A DNA stretch of 64,000 bases. It comes from Bacillus sp. FJAT-18017. GTDB taxonomy: Bacteria; Bacillota; Bacilli; Bacillales; Cytobacillaceae. Shown piece by piece: positions 54,436 to 62,936 of this stretch. Positions within the stretch are counted from its first letter, which is position 1. Each line of letters opens with the position of its first letter. The notes beneath the pieces were generated by a model that was given only the letters and a program-made list of their open reading frames with translations, did not search any database and was not told where the DNA came from. Both the position numbers and the translations under genes were made by a program. The stretch spans positions 3,197,501 to 3,261,500 of the forward strand of contig NZ_CP012602.1 in assembly GCF_001278805.1 (NCBI RefSeq), given 5' to 3'.

Positions 54436-55584
54436 TTATAATTCCAGCAGGGAGCGAACGTATTTCCTCGCCTCGGAATCAGCAAACAGAATTGTTTCAA
54501 GATCAGGATTAAGCTCAAGTTGATGGGCTTCCAGAGCCTTTTCAATCAACGATTCAATCTCAAGAAATCGGATTTTCCCGCCAAGGAATGCTGCGACCGC
54601 CTCTTCATTAGCGGCATTCAGTACTGTTGGAGCTGTTCCTCCCGCCTTACCTGCATCATAGGCAAACTGTAGGCAGCGATACCGTTTAAAGTCCATTTCC
54701 TGAAAATGCAGCCTGCCAACCTCCGCAAGGTTAAGCCTTTTTGCCTGAGGAAGCGGAAGCCTGTCAGGATAAGTAAGGGCGTATTGGATTGGCACTCGCA
54801 TATCCGGGCTTCCAAGCTGGGCAATAATACTGGAGTCATGGAATTCAACCATCGAGTGGATAATGCTTTCACGGTGAAGAAGAACATTTATCTGCTCATA
54901 AGGTAGCGAGAAAAGCCAATGGGCCTCAATGACCTCAAGGCCTTTATTCATCATTGTTGCCGAATCGATCGTTATTTTTGCACCCATAGACCAGTTTGGA
55001 TGGTTCAAGGCATCCTCAACGGATACATCCTGAAGCTCTTCCCTGGTCCGATCCCGGAAACTTCCCCCCGAAGCAGTGATGATCAACCTCTCGATATTCT
55101 TGGCTTGTTCACCCTGCAATGCCTGAAAAATGGCTGAATGCTCACTATCCACTGGGAGCAGTGAAACACCTTTCTTCTCAGCCGCAGAAATAACCAGATG
55201 CCCTGCGGTGACAAGCGTTTCTTTATTGGCGAGGGCAATGGTTTTGCCACTTTCAATCGCCTCAAGTGTAGGCTTTAAGCCCACACTGCCCATAACGGCA
55301 TTTACCAGGATATCAGCAAACTCATCCGTCGCGATTCTTTCAAGTCCTTCCGAACCATGGAAAAAAGTGATGCCAGTAAATTCGTCCTTCAGGCGATCAG
55401 CATCCTGCTTCTCCTGCATGGAGACGAGAACTGGCTTAAATTCTATAATAATTTTCCTGGCCAAATCAATATTTCTTCCTGCCGAGAAAGAAGTAAGTTT
55501 GAACGAATCACTATGTTCCCTAATTATATCCAAGGTCTGAATACCAATTGAGCCGGTGGCACCCAGAATACTTATATTTTTCAT
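54436..55584 (-). CDS. dxr: 1-deoxy-D-xylulose-5-phosphate reductoisomerase
   Basis: Second enzyme of the MEP isoprenoid pathway, converting DXP to MEP with NADPH. 382 residues: NADPH-binding [14 protein letters not shown] at the N-terminus; [11 protein letters not shown] near residue 121; metal and substrate motifs [11 protein letters not shown] and ASGGSFRD; and [17 protein letters not shown] at 55584 follows TTAGGAG. A promoter candidate lies at 55650-55678. Probably co-transcribed with rseP 82 bases downstream; together with uppS it supplies and uses isoprenoids. Confidence 0.98.
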   Translation of the reverse strand: MKNISILGATGSIGIQTLDIIREHSDSFKLTSFSAGRNIDLARKIIIEFKPVLVSMQEKQDADRLKDEFTGITFFHGSEGLERIATDEFADILVNAVMGSVGLKPTLEAIESGKTIALANKETLVTAGHLVISAAEKKGVSLLPVDSEHSAIFQALQGEQAKNIERLIITASGGSFRDRTREELQDVSVEDALNHPNWSMGAKITIDSATMMNKGLEVIEAHWLFSLPYEQINVLLHRESIIHSMVEFHDSSIIAQLGSPDMRVPIQYALTYPDRLPLPQAKRLNLAEVGRLHFQEMDFKRYRCLQFAYDAGKAGGTAPTVLNAANEEAVAAFLGGKIRFLEIESLIEKALEAHQLELNPDLETILFADSEARKYVRSLLEL

Positions 55585-55649
55585 AAAGCAAACATCTCCT
55601 AAAAAAAAGCGGAAAGCGCTCGGAATTCCCTCATTACACTAAGGGGTAT

Positions 55650-55678
55650 AATATAGCACCCCATGGACATGATGGCAT
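55650..55678 (-). promoter_or_regulatory. putative sigma-A promoter of dxr-rseP
   Basis: Minus-strand ATGCCA (55673-55678) - 17 bases - TATATT (55650-55655), with an extended -10 TGC just before TATATT. About 65 bases upstream of dxr. Confidence 0.45.
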
Positions 55679-55750
55679 GACGCCTTTGCTAGACTGATTC
55701 TATCCTTCGTTTGACAATAACTTTCCTTTTTACCGCGGCAAACAATCCAT

Positions 55751-56545
55751 TTACAACAACTGGAATAAATGGATCAGCGGCCAAACAAATAACAAGCTAT
55801 CGAACCTGTCAAGGATACCACCATGGCCAGGCAGGATTTTTCCGGAATCCTTGACCCCGTAATTCCGCTTGAATGCAGATTCTGCCAGGTCCCCAAGTTG
55901 TCCAAAAATGGATAACAATGCGGTTATTACTAGCAATTTTAGCATAGAATCCTGTCCCACATCAGTAAACAGGGCAAACAAAATCGCGACAACCAATGCA
56001 CAAACGACTCCGCCCAAAGAGCCTTCTATTGTTTTATTAGGGCTTATCTCAGGCCATAACTTCCTCTTGCCAATTGCTTTTCCGATAAAATAAGCGCCTG
56101 AATCGGTTGCCCAGATAATGAATAATGAATAGAATACCCAAGGAAGTCCTCCAAGTTCCCGTGTTTCAACAAAAAAGTAAAAACCCGCCCAAACATAGAC
56201 AACCGCCATCGCCATAAATGACGCATCATCAAATGTAAAGCGGTTTTTGGATGCCACAGTATAGGTAAGAAGCAGCAGCATAGCGAGTATGCCAATCTCC
56301 TGCTTCCCAAGGCTTAAAGAGTCCAACATTCCATCGAAGCGGTCCGGAAGAAGCAAAACCCACATTGTTAGCAGGGATAATATTCCAGGAAATGATACAA
56401 GATTGATATTCTTCATTTTAACCAGTTCATAAAGACCGACACTGGCTAGCAGGTATGCCAATATAGTTAAGGGAATGCCGCCTATAATGACAATTGGCAA
56501 AAAAAGCCCTGCAGCAATAATTGCTGTTATAATTCTTTGCTTCAT
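55751..56545 (-). CDS. cdsA: phosphatidate cytidylyltransferase
   Basis: CdsA makes CDP-diacylglycerol from phosphatidic acid and CTP, the common precursor for phospholipids (used by PgsA, at 7984-8562). 264 residues with about eight membrane segments and the family signature SAFKRNYGVKDSGKILPGHGG followed by DRFDSL near the C-terminus. ATG at 56545 is 114 bases after the uppS stop. It is followed by the dxr promoter region. Confidence 0.97.
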   Translation of the reverse strand: MKQRIITAIIAAGLFLPIVIIGGIPLTILAYLLASVGLYELVKMKNINLVSFPGILSLLTMWVLLLPDRFDGMLDSLSLGKQEIGILAMLLLLTYTVASKNRFTFDDASFMAMAVVYVWAGFYFFVETRELGGLPWVFYSLFIIWATDSGAYFIGKAIGKRKLWPEISPNKTIEGSLGGVVCALVVAILFALFTDVGQDSMLKLLVITALLSIFGQLGDLAESAFKRNYGVKDSGKILPGHGGILDRFDSLLFVWPLIHLFQLL

Positions 56546-56658
56546 GAATTCTTAGGCAAGTTCCCCTGCCTGTACTCATGCACAAAGGAGGGGAGGAATT
56601 GCCTTTCCTCCTTTAAAAATAAAATAATTTTTCAGTTTAAGTTGTTAAACTTTTGAAT

Positions 56659-57447
56659 TTATGATTGCCCGTTAATCCCGCCGAACCTTCTATGGCGGTT
56701 TTGATAAGCTTCCACAGCATTAAGAAAATGTTCTTCGCCAAAATCCGGCCATAAAACATCGGTAAACCAAAATTCAGTGTATGCCAACTGCCAAAGCATA
56801 AAATTGCTTAGCCGGATTTCACCGCTAGTTCTGATAAGCAAATCCGGATCCTCCATGTTTGCAGTCATAAGATACGTAGAAAAAACTTCTTCAGTTAGGT
56901 CGTTTTCATTCATTGTACCACTCTGACAATCCTTTATTACTTTCTTAACAGCATCGAGGATTTCAGCCCTACTGCCGTAATTAAGAGCAAAATTCAGGAT
57001 TATGCCAGTATTGTCCTTTGTGTCGGCAATTGCTTTGTCAATCGCCTTTAAAGTGTGGGATGGCAAACCTTCCCTAGCCCCTATCATTTGAACCCTGACG
57101 TTTTGCTCAACCAGTTCCGGAAGAAATGTACCTAAGAATTCTTCAGGAAGCTGCATGAGGTAATCTACTTCGTTTTTTGGTCTTTTCCAATTTTCTGTGG
57201 AAAATGCGTAAAGGGTCAAAGATCCAACAGTTAGTTCATTGGCAAGTCTGGTTATTTTACGAACAACCTTCATTCCTTCGTGATGGCCGGCAACTCGCGG
57301 CAAAGCCCTCTTCTTTGCCCAGCGCCCATTCCCATCCATTATAATCGCAATATGGGACGGTACCCCATTTTGTTTCACCTGGTCAATCCTGTCTCGGAGA
57401 GAGGAAGGGGCATTCGCAGACTTCCAATTTTTTATTTTATTAAGCAT
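56659..57447 (-). CDS. uppS: undecaprenyl pyrophosphate synthase
   Basis: Cis-prenyltransferase that makes the C55 carrier for peptidoglycan and teichoic acids. 262 residues: catalytic Asp38 in IIMDGNGRWAKKR, HHEGM, YAFSTENWKRP and the C-terminal RTSGEIRLSNFMLWQ. The frame stays open for 46 codons upstream, but ATG at 57447 follows GGAGGAGCACGAT and begins the family's MLNKIKNWK. The long leader upstream holds a 42-bp tandem duplication. The next gene is cdsA, 113 bases away. Confidence 0.96.
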   Translation of the reverse strand: MLNKIKNWKSANAPSSLRDRIDQVKQNGVPSHIAIIMDGNGRWAKKRALPRVAGHHEGMKVVRKITRLANELTVGSLTLYAFSTENWKRPKNEVDYLMQLPEEFLGTFLPELVEQNVRVQMIGAREGLPSHTLKAIDKAIADTKDNTGIILNFALNYGSRAEILDAVKKVIKDCQSGTMNENDLTEEVFSTYLMTANMEDPDLLIRTSGEIRLSNFMLWQLAYTEFWFTDVLWPDFGEEHFLNAVEAYQNRHRRFGGINGQS

Positions 57448-57580
57448 ATCGTGCTCCTCCAGTTCAATGTTTCCCCTCCGAATAAAGGGAACAGGGATGG
57501 ATATCAAGGCATCTATTTCCCATAAGCCTTGGACCCGGGATTCAAGAAAATTGCTAGAGTGCAATCGGAGAATAATCAAA

Positions 57581-57664
57581 GCCAACTTTCACTTGTATGC
57601 AAAGCGATAGATTATGTTCCTTGCCAACTTTCACTTGTATGCAAAGCGATAGATTATGTTCCTT
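57581..57664. repeat. 42-bp perfect tandem duplication upstream of uppS
   Basis: Two identical 42-bp units, 57581-57622 and 57623-57664, each beginning GCCAACTTTCACTTG and ending TTATGTTCCTT on the plus strand. They lie 134-217 bases upstream of the uppS start, in the presumed leader. Confidence 0.97.
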
Positions 57665-57736
57665 TGAAACCCATGAAAGCCTCGCTATGTGAGGTATGAC
57701 TCATTTTCTTTTTATGTATATTTTAAGCATGCTTCT

Positions 57737-57745
57737 ATCATACCA
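57737..57745 (-). promoter_or_regulatory. extended -10 promoter candidate for uppS-cdsA
   Basis: TGGTATGAT on the minus strand fits TGnTATAAT with one mismatch; no good -35. It lies 290 bases upstream of uppS, so the leader would include the 42-bp duplication. The rest of the spacer 57746-57963 shows nothing else recognisable. Confidence 0.35.
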
Positions 57746-57963
57746 AAAACGCAAGAAGATATCCCGTTTAAAAATAACACCATCACCAAAAAGTGCAGTA
57801 TTAACTAGAGAGTTGAAATCAACTACAAAAGAAAAAATAAAGATTTAAGTTAATAATTCCATTCATGGCAGGATCTCATTTAGCTTCCAGCCCTTATCTA
57901 CTGTAGTAAAGTGTAAAAAACGAATTTTCGCCTATCTTACTTCCTCTTTAACTCGTATAAGTG

Positions 57964-57989
57964 AAAAAAACCCCTGGGAAGGGGTTTTT
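57964..57989 (-). terminator. intrinsic terminator after frr
   Basis: Perfect 9-bp stem AAAACCCCT / AGGGGTTTT with a TCCC loop and a T tract on the minus strand, 26 bases after the frr stop. Confidence 0.88.
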
Positions 57990-58014
57990 CCCGGCATCAT
58001 TGCCAGTCATGGAA

Positions 58015-58572
58015 TTAAACTTCCAGTATTTCCTTTTCTTTATCTTTGGTAATTTGATCAATTTTGTTGATATGGTCGTCAGTCAGCTTTTGCATATCGT
58101 CAGAATATCCACGTAGTGCATCCTCAGTGATATCACCATTTTTTTCAAGCTTTTTCAGCTCGTCATTTGCATCGCGACGGATATTTCTAACTGCAACCTT
58201 TGCTTCTTCTGACTCTTTTTTAACAACCTTGACAAGTTCTTTCCTGCGTTCCTCTGTTAGCTGAGGAATTGCAATCCGGATGATGGAACCGTCGTTTGTA
58301 GGGTTAAGACCAAGATCCGATTTTAGGATGGCCTTTTCAATTTCACCAAGTATAGACTTGTCGTATGGCTGAATTACAAGCAGCCTCGCTTCAGGTGTGC
58401 TAATTCCCGCAAGCTGGTTAACAGGAGTCGGAGCACCATAGTAATCGACACTAATTCTATCAAGAAGAGACGCACTTGCTCGGCCAGCTCTGATGTTCGC
58501 AAGCTCCCTAGTGTAGGCCTGAATGGCTTTGGTCATTTTTTCTTTTGCATTGCTAAGAACCTGATTTGGCAT
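58015..58572 (-). CDS. frr: ribosome recycling factor
   Basis: RRF splits post-termination ribosomes with EF-G. 185 residues, full length, with the coiled-coil tail helices: [24 protein letters not shown] at the N-terminus, [31 protein letters not shown] and [17 protein letters not shown] at 58572 is two bases after the pyrH stop codon, so pyrH and frr are coupled. It ends at a strong terminator. Confidence 0.98.
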   Translation of the reverse strand: MPNQVLSNAKEKMTKAIQAYTRELANIRAGRASASLLDRISVDYYGAPTPVNQLAGISTPEARLLVIQPYDKSILGEIEKAILKSDLGLNPTNDGSIIRIAIPQLTEERRKELVKVVKKESEEAKVAVRNIRRDANDELKKLEKNGDITEDALRGYSDDMQKLTDDHINKIDQITKDKEKEILEV

Positions 58573-58574
58573 GT

Positions 58575-59297
58575 TTATTTCCCCCTAACTATTGTTCCGA
58601 TTTTTTCTCCCATGACCGCACGTTTGATATTTCCTTTTTCCATAATTGAAAACACAATCAAAGGAATATTATTATCCATGCATAGGGAGGACGCTGTTGA
58701 ATCCATTACTGCAAGACCTTCTTTGATAACGTCGAGGTAAGTCAACTGCTCATACTTTGTAGCATTGAGATCCAATCTCGGATCAGCAGAATATACACCG
58801 TCAACATTATTCTTTGCCATCAGGATGACATCTGCTTCGATTTCTGCGGCTCGAAGCGCTGCGGTTGTATCAGTTGAAAAATATGGATTTCCTGTTCCCG
58901 CTGCAAAAATGACAACCCTGGTTTTTTCTAAATGGCGGATGGCCCGGCGGCGAATATAAGGCTCGGCTACCTGGCGCATTTCAATCGACGTTTGAACTCT
59001 GGTTTCAATTCCAATCTGCTCCAGGCTGTCCTGGAGTGCCAGAGAATTCATCACAGTTGCAAGCATCCCCATATAATCAGCTGTTGCCCGGTCCATACCC
59101 ATTTCCTCACCGATTTTACCTCTCCAGATATTTCCGCCGCCAACTACAACTGCAACCTCGACGTCAAGTTCAGCAACTTCCTTCACTTGTTCGGCAATTG
59201 ATTTGATGACTGCAGGATTTATTCCGAATCCAGCCTCCCCGGCAAGGGCTTCTCCACTCAATTTCAAGACGACACGTTTATATTTGGGATTACTCAT
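58575..59297 (-). CDS. pyrH: UMP kinase
   Basis: Hexameric UMP kinase making UDP, allosterically controlled by GTP and UTP in bacteria. 240 residues of the amino-acid-kinase fold: [16 protein letters not shown] near residues 12-27, [28 protein letters not shown], and [23 protein letters not shown] at 59297 follows ACTGGAGG. It lies 188 bases after tsf with a terminator in between, and two bases before frr. Confidence 0.98.
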   Translation of the reverse strand: MSNPKYKRVVLKLSGEALAGEAGFGINPAVIKSIAEQVKEVAELDVEVAVVVGGGNIWRGKIGEEMGMDRATADYMGMLATVMNSLALQDSLEQIGIETRVQTSIEMRQVAEPYIRRRAIRHLEKTRVVIFAAGTGNPYFSTDTTAALRAAEIEADVILMAKNNVDGVYSADPRLDLNATKYEQLTYLDVIKEGLAVMDSTASSLCMDNNIPLIVFSIMEKGNIKRAVMGEKIGTIVRGK

Positions 59298-59385
59298 AAA
59301 AACCTCCAGTATAAGAATGAGGCCATAGTAAGCCTATTTACCGGCTGTTAGCTGCAATATCCAAGCTCCTACTCGGTTTTCTCTT

Positions 59386-59415
59386 TAAAAATAGGGAACA
59401 CGGTGTGTTCCCTAT
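59386..59415 (-). terminator. intrinsic terminator after tsf
   Basis: Perfect 11-bp stem ATAGGGAACAC / GTGTTCCCTAT with a 3-base loop and TTTT on the minus strand, 70 bases after the tsf stop. Confidence 0.9.
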
Positions 59416-59485
59416 CTTGTTAGAGCTTTTTCAAAAACAGCGTCATAGCCCGGCAATGTTGCTGGACAGACATACCGCTTCATAC

Positions 59486-60370
59486 TTATTTTTTATTTAC
59501 TTGGTTCATTACTTCTTCAGCAAAATTATCTTCACGCTTCTGGATACCTTCGCCAACCTCGAAGCGGATGAATTCACGTACAGTTGCACCTTTAGATTCT
59601 ACATATTGGCGTACTTTTTGGTCTGGATTCTTAACAAAAGTCTGATCAAGAAGGCAAACATCTTCAAAGTATTTGCCAAGGCGGCCTTCAACCATTTTTG
59701 CTACGATGTTTTCAGGCTTTCCTTCGTTAAGGGCCTGTTGAGTAAGTACTTCACGCTCACGCTGTACTTCTTCCGCAGATACTTGGTCACGGGAAACGTA
59801 TTTAGGGTTCAATGCAGCGATATGCATGGATACATCTTTCGCAGCCGTTTCATCTGTCGTACCTTCCAAAACTGTAAGAACGGAAATCCGTCCGCCCATA
59901 TGAAGGTATGCGCCGAAAGCATCAGCATCATTTTTCGTAACAATTTGGAAGCGTCGAAGAGAAAGTTTCTCACCGATTTTAGCGATAGCAGCGTTGATAT
60001 GTTCTTCAACGGATACACCGCTTTCCATTGTTTGGCCAGCAGCTTCCTCAACAGTTGCAGGCTTGTTTTTAAGAAGGTGGTGACCAAGCTCTTGAACAAG
60101 AGTTTGGAACCCTTCGTTTTTAGCAACAAAGTCAGTTTCAGCGTTTACTTCAAAGATAACAGCTTCGTTTCCTTCAACTTTGATGGAAGTAAGACCTTCT
60201 GCTGCAATACGGTCACCCTTCTTAGCAGCTTTGGCAATCCCTTTCTCGCGAAGAAAATCGATTGCTTTTTCCATGTCGCCATTTGTTTCTGTTAATGCCT
60301 TTTTGCAGTCCAACATACCTGCACCAGTTTTTTCACGCAATTCTTTAACCATTTGAGCTGTAACTGCCAT
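59486..60370 (-). CDS. tsf: elongation factor Ts
   Basis: EF-Ts, the nucleotide exchange factor for EF-Tu. 294 residues: N-terminal UBA-like domain with [19 protein letters not shown]; the conserved core with [14 protein letters not shown] near residue 75; dimerisation domain; and C-terminal [19 protein letters not shown] at 60370 follows AAAGGAGG. Separated from rpsB by a strong hairpin terminator, with a weak promoter candidate of its own. Confidence 0.98.
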   Translation of the reverse strand: MAVTAQMVKELREKTGAGMLDCKKALTETNGDMEKAIDFLREKGIAKAAKKGDRIAAEGLTSIKVEGNEAVIFEVNAETDFVAKNEGFQTLVQELGHHLLKNKPATVEEAAGQTMESGVSVEEHINAAIAKIGEKLSLRRFQIVTKNDADAFGAYLHMGGRISVLTVLEGTTDETAAKDVSMHIAALNPKYVSRDQVSAEEVQREREVLTQQALNEGKPENIVAKMVEGRLGKYFEDVCLLDQTFVKNPDQKVRQYVESKGATVREFIRFEVGEGIQKREDNFAEEVMNQVNKK

Positions 60371-60445
60371 TGGTTATTTCCTCCTTTAATCTATGTACAT
60401 AAGGTTCTTGTCCATTCAAGCTGACTAATATCAGATTACTACTGT

Positions 60446-60475
60446 ATTATCATAGCCAGACTGGGGTATTGTAAA
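60446..60475 (-). promoter_or_regulatory. weak promoter candidate for tsf
   Basis: Minus-strand TTTACA (60470-60475) - 18 bases - GATAAT (60446-60451), 75 bases upstream of tsf and downstream of the rpsB terminator. Confidence 0.3.
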
Positions 60476-60533
60476 CCTTTTTGGCATACAATGTTTAGTC
60501 ATACACCAGCTAAACGGCTGCTTCCGCTTCTTC

Positions 60534-60575
60534 TTAAAAAAAGGTGATAAAGGGTGTTCCCTCTTATCACCTTTT
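60534..60575 (-). terminator. terminator/attenuator between rpsB and tsf
   Basis: Long hairpin: AAAGGTGATAA / TTATCACCTTT outer stem, GGG / CCC inner pairs, with poly-T on the minus strand, 24 bases after the rpsB stop. It would lower tsf expression relative to rpsB unless read through. Confidence 0.85.
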
Positions 60576-60598
60576 TATTTAATCTTGGATGTTCGAGC

Positions 60599-61312
60599 TT
60601 ATGCTTGTTCTGCTGGAACTGCTGTTTCTTCACCTTGTTTTGCTTCAAGGATCGCATCAGCCATTTTGCCAGTCAAAAGCTTAACAGCACGAATCGCATC
60701 ATCGTTCGCAGGGATAACAACATCGATTTCGTCTGGATCACAGTTTGTATCAACGATACCAACGATAGGGATGTTCAATTTACGAGCTTCAGCTACAGCG
60801 ATACGCTCTTTACGAGGGTCGATGATGAACAATGCATCTGGAAGGGTCTTCATGTCCTTGATACCGCCTAGGAACTTTTCAAGACGCTCTTGCTCTTTTT
60901 TCAATTGAACGACTTCTTTCTTAGGAAGCACCTCGAAAGTGCCGTCTTCAGACATTCTTTCGATATCTTTAAGGCGTGAGATACGCTTTTGGATTGTTTC
61001 GAAGTTTGTAAGTGTTCCACCCAACCAGCGTTGGTTAACAAAGTACATTCCGGAACGGATTGCTTCATCTCTTACAGAATCTTGAGCTTGTTTCTTTGTA
61101 CCAACGAACAGCATAGTGCCGCCTTGGCCAGCAAGCTCCTTAACAAAGTTGTAAGCTTCCTCTACCTTCTTAACTGTCTTTTGAAGGTCGATGATGTAGA
61201 TGCCGTTCCTCTCAGTGAAGATATATTTCTTCATCTTAGGGTTCCAACGGCGAGTCTGGTGACCGAAGTGTACACCAGCTTCAAGCAGTTGCTTCATAGA
61301 AATTACTGACAT
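60599..61312 (-). CDS. rpsB: 30S ribosomal protein S2
   Basis: Ribosomal protein S2, a late-assembling protein of the 30S back. 237 residues: [20 protein letters not shown] at the N-terminus; [18 protein letters not shown] and [12 protein letters not shown]; and [19 protein letters not shown] with [20 protein letters not shown]. The C-terminus carries a short Glu/Ala tail. ATG at 61312 follows TTAGGAGG. Promoter at 61428-61456, leader about 108 bases. Confidence 0.99.
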   Translation of the reverse strand: MSVISMKQLLEAGVHFGHQTRRWNPKMKKYIFTERNGIYIIDLQKTVKKVEEAYNFVKELAGQGGTMLFVGTKKQAQDSVRDEAIRSGMYFVNQRWLGGTLTNFETIQKRISRLKDIERMSEDGTFEVLPKKEVVQLKKEQERLEKFLGGIKDMKTLPDALFIIDPRKERIAVAEARKLNIPIVGIVDTNCDPDEIDVVIPANDDAIRAVKLLTGKMADAILEAKQGEETAVPAEQA

Positions 61313-61427
61313 GTGTGTTTCCTCCTAATGGTTTGTTTTCCTCCGCCTCTATCATTTTCATACGGGAACTGACTTTACAGCACCATCCGCTAGAATCAAA
61401 AGGCGTGTGTGATTAACACCATGTAAC

Positions 61428-61456
61428 AATATAGCATAAGCAGCCGACACAATCAA
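61428..61456 (-). promoter_or_regulatory. sigma-A promoter of rpsB
   Basis: Minus-strand TTGATT (61451-61456) - 17 bases - TATATT (61428-61433), with an extended -10 TGC. About 115 bases upstream of rpsB. Confidence 0.6.
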
Positions 61457-61639
61457 GAATTAACTTTTAAAAAACAACAAACTTCAACGTGAAAGTCTTT
61501 CTTTGCTGGACGCTGGAATAAGCCTACTTTCTTTGTGTTGAGGTTCACCATAATCTTTAAGATGAGTTCTATTGGATCTTTGAGTTGAAACTCACACGTT
61601 TTTTATAAGATGTATTGTCCTTAATTGAGTAACCTGCGA

Positions 61640-61840
61640 AAGAAAAATAAGCGGAGATATTACGGTTAGAAGGAAAATGGAGCTCGTATCGGCGTATATA
61701 AGGGGAGGTCTTCCGGTTATATCTAGTAAAAGGCCTTATTTTGATACCTTTTGAGTTAATAGGCGGATCTGTCCCTCTATTTAAGCTATTTTAATGCCAG
61801 CAACCAAATAAGCGGAAATCTTCCGTCTGTTTATCAGTTC
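61640..61840. repeat. array of degenerate palindromic repeats between rpsB and codY
   Basis: Four related units begin near 61647, 61698, 61759 and 61808, 49-61 bases apart, each about 28 bp of the form ATAAGCGGAAATCTTCCG...TTAT. CGGAA and TTCCG give each unit an imperfect palindrome. No coding frame covers them; the rest of 61457-61940 shows nothing else recognisable. Confidence 0.6.
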
Positions 61841-61940
61841 GGGAGCTTAAGCTGATGCCCCACGTAAGACTTATTGTCCATCATAATCATGAGGTCATAG
61901 TTATATTAGAGTTAATGGATTTTCATATAAACCTTGATAA

Positions 61941-61976
61941 ATAAAGAAAAGACGCATGCCATTTCATACGTCTTTT
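61941..61976 (-). terminator. intrinsic terminator after codY
   Basis: 12-bp stem AAAAGACGTATG / CATGCGTCTTTT with one wobble pair, then CTTTAT on the minus strand, 80 bases after the codY stop. Confidence 0.75.
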
Positions 61977-62055
61977 CCTGTATCTATTGATTAAGAAAGC
62001 ACCCAAAACATAACCATACGGCTATTATGGAAACAGGTTTAAAAAACCATAATGT

Positions 62056-62835
62056 TTAGTTTGAACGCAGCTTATCCAGTTCAACAAGGAACTTGTTATT
62101 GAGAACCTTGATATACGTACCTTTCATTCCGAGGGAACGGGATTCAATGACGCCCGCGCTTTCGAGCTTCCTCAGCGCATTGACAATCACAGAGCGGGTA
62201 ATGCCTACACGGTCAGCAATTTTCGAAGCAACAAGAAGGCCTTCGTTTCCGTTCAATTCCTCAAAAATGTGTTCAATTGCCTCAAGTTCACTATAAGACA
62301 AGGAACTAATGGCCATCTGGACAACCGCTTTGCTTCTTGCTTCTTCTTCGATTTCTTCTGATTTTTCACGAAGGATTTCCATACCGACAACTGTTGCCCC
62401 ATATTCAGCAAGAATTAGGTCATCATCATGGAATTCATCATGAAGCCTGCCTAATAGCAAAGTGCCAAGGCGTTCGCCTCCGCCAATAATCGGAACGATT
62501 GTAGTTAGCCCTTCACGGAAAAGGTCCTTATTTTCAACCGGGAAGACAGTGTATTCACTTTCGACATCCAGATTGGAAGAAGTCTCTTTTACGTTAAATA
62601 GACCTTGGGTATATTCTTCAGGAAATTGGCGGTCTTCAAGCATTTTCTTCATTCGCTCATTTTCAATCTGCTGGTTGATTGCAAAACCAAGCAGCTTGCC
62701 TCGGCGGCTGACGACGAAGACATTTGCTTCAATAATATCGCTCAACGTTTCCGACATTTCCTTAAAATTCACTGGCTTGCCTGCCGCTTTTTGAAGCAGG
62801 GCATTAATTTTTCTCGTTTTTCCTAACAAATTCAT
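62056..62835 (-). CDS. codY: GTP-sensing pleiotropic repressor CodY
   Basis: Global repressor activated by GTP and branched-chain amino acids; controls stationary-phase and nutrient-uptake genes. 259 residues: GAF-like sensor domain (first 155 residues, with [20 protein letters not shown]), a linker, and a C-terminal winged helix ([32 protein letters not shown], about 203-234). ATG at 62835 follows TAGGAGG. It follows hslU by 101 bases, as in the codV-hslV-hslU-codY operon. A possible target is the ymfC-nup region (20169-20183). Confidence 0.98.
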   Translation of the reverse strand: MNLLGKTRKINALLQKAAGKPVNFKEMSETLSDIIEANVFVVSRRGKLLGFAINQQIENERMKKMLEDRQFPEEYTQGLFNVKETSSNLDVESEYTVFPVENKDLFREGLTTIVPIIGGGERLGTLLLGRLHDEFHDDDLILAEYGATVVGMEILREKSEEIEEEARSKAVVQMAISSLSYSELEAIEHIFEELNGNEGLLVASKIADRVGITRSVIVNALRKLESAGVIESRSLGMKGTYIKVLNNKFLVELDKLRSN

Positions 62836-62936
62836 TCTTATTCCTCCTATTAACTGCGTCCATTACTATAAATGATTATGAGTGATTCTGTCAATTTACC
62901 CTACCCTTCACACCATGCATTAAAACGGCATTGGTG

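Noticed and set aside
56584..56614. GGAGGAA / TTCCTCC inverted repeat between uppS and cdsA as a terminator
   Set aside because: No T tract follows on the minus strand, and uppS-cdsA co-transcription is likely; probably a chance purine/pyrimidine repeat.
57448..57585. 46-codon N-terminal extension of uppS
   Set aside because: The strong GGAGGAG site and family N-terminus are at the ATG at 57447, and the extension overlaps a non-conserved 42-bp tandem duplication.
59405..60295. 296-codon open frame on the plus strand opposite tsf
   Set aside because: It lies almost entirely antisense to the certain tsf gene, has Phe/Cys/Ser-rich composition of a shadow frame, no ribosome-binding site and no family.
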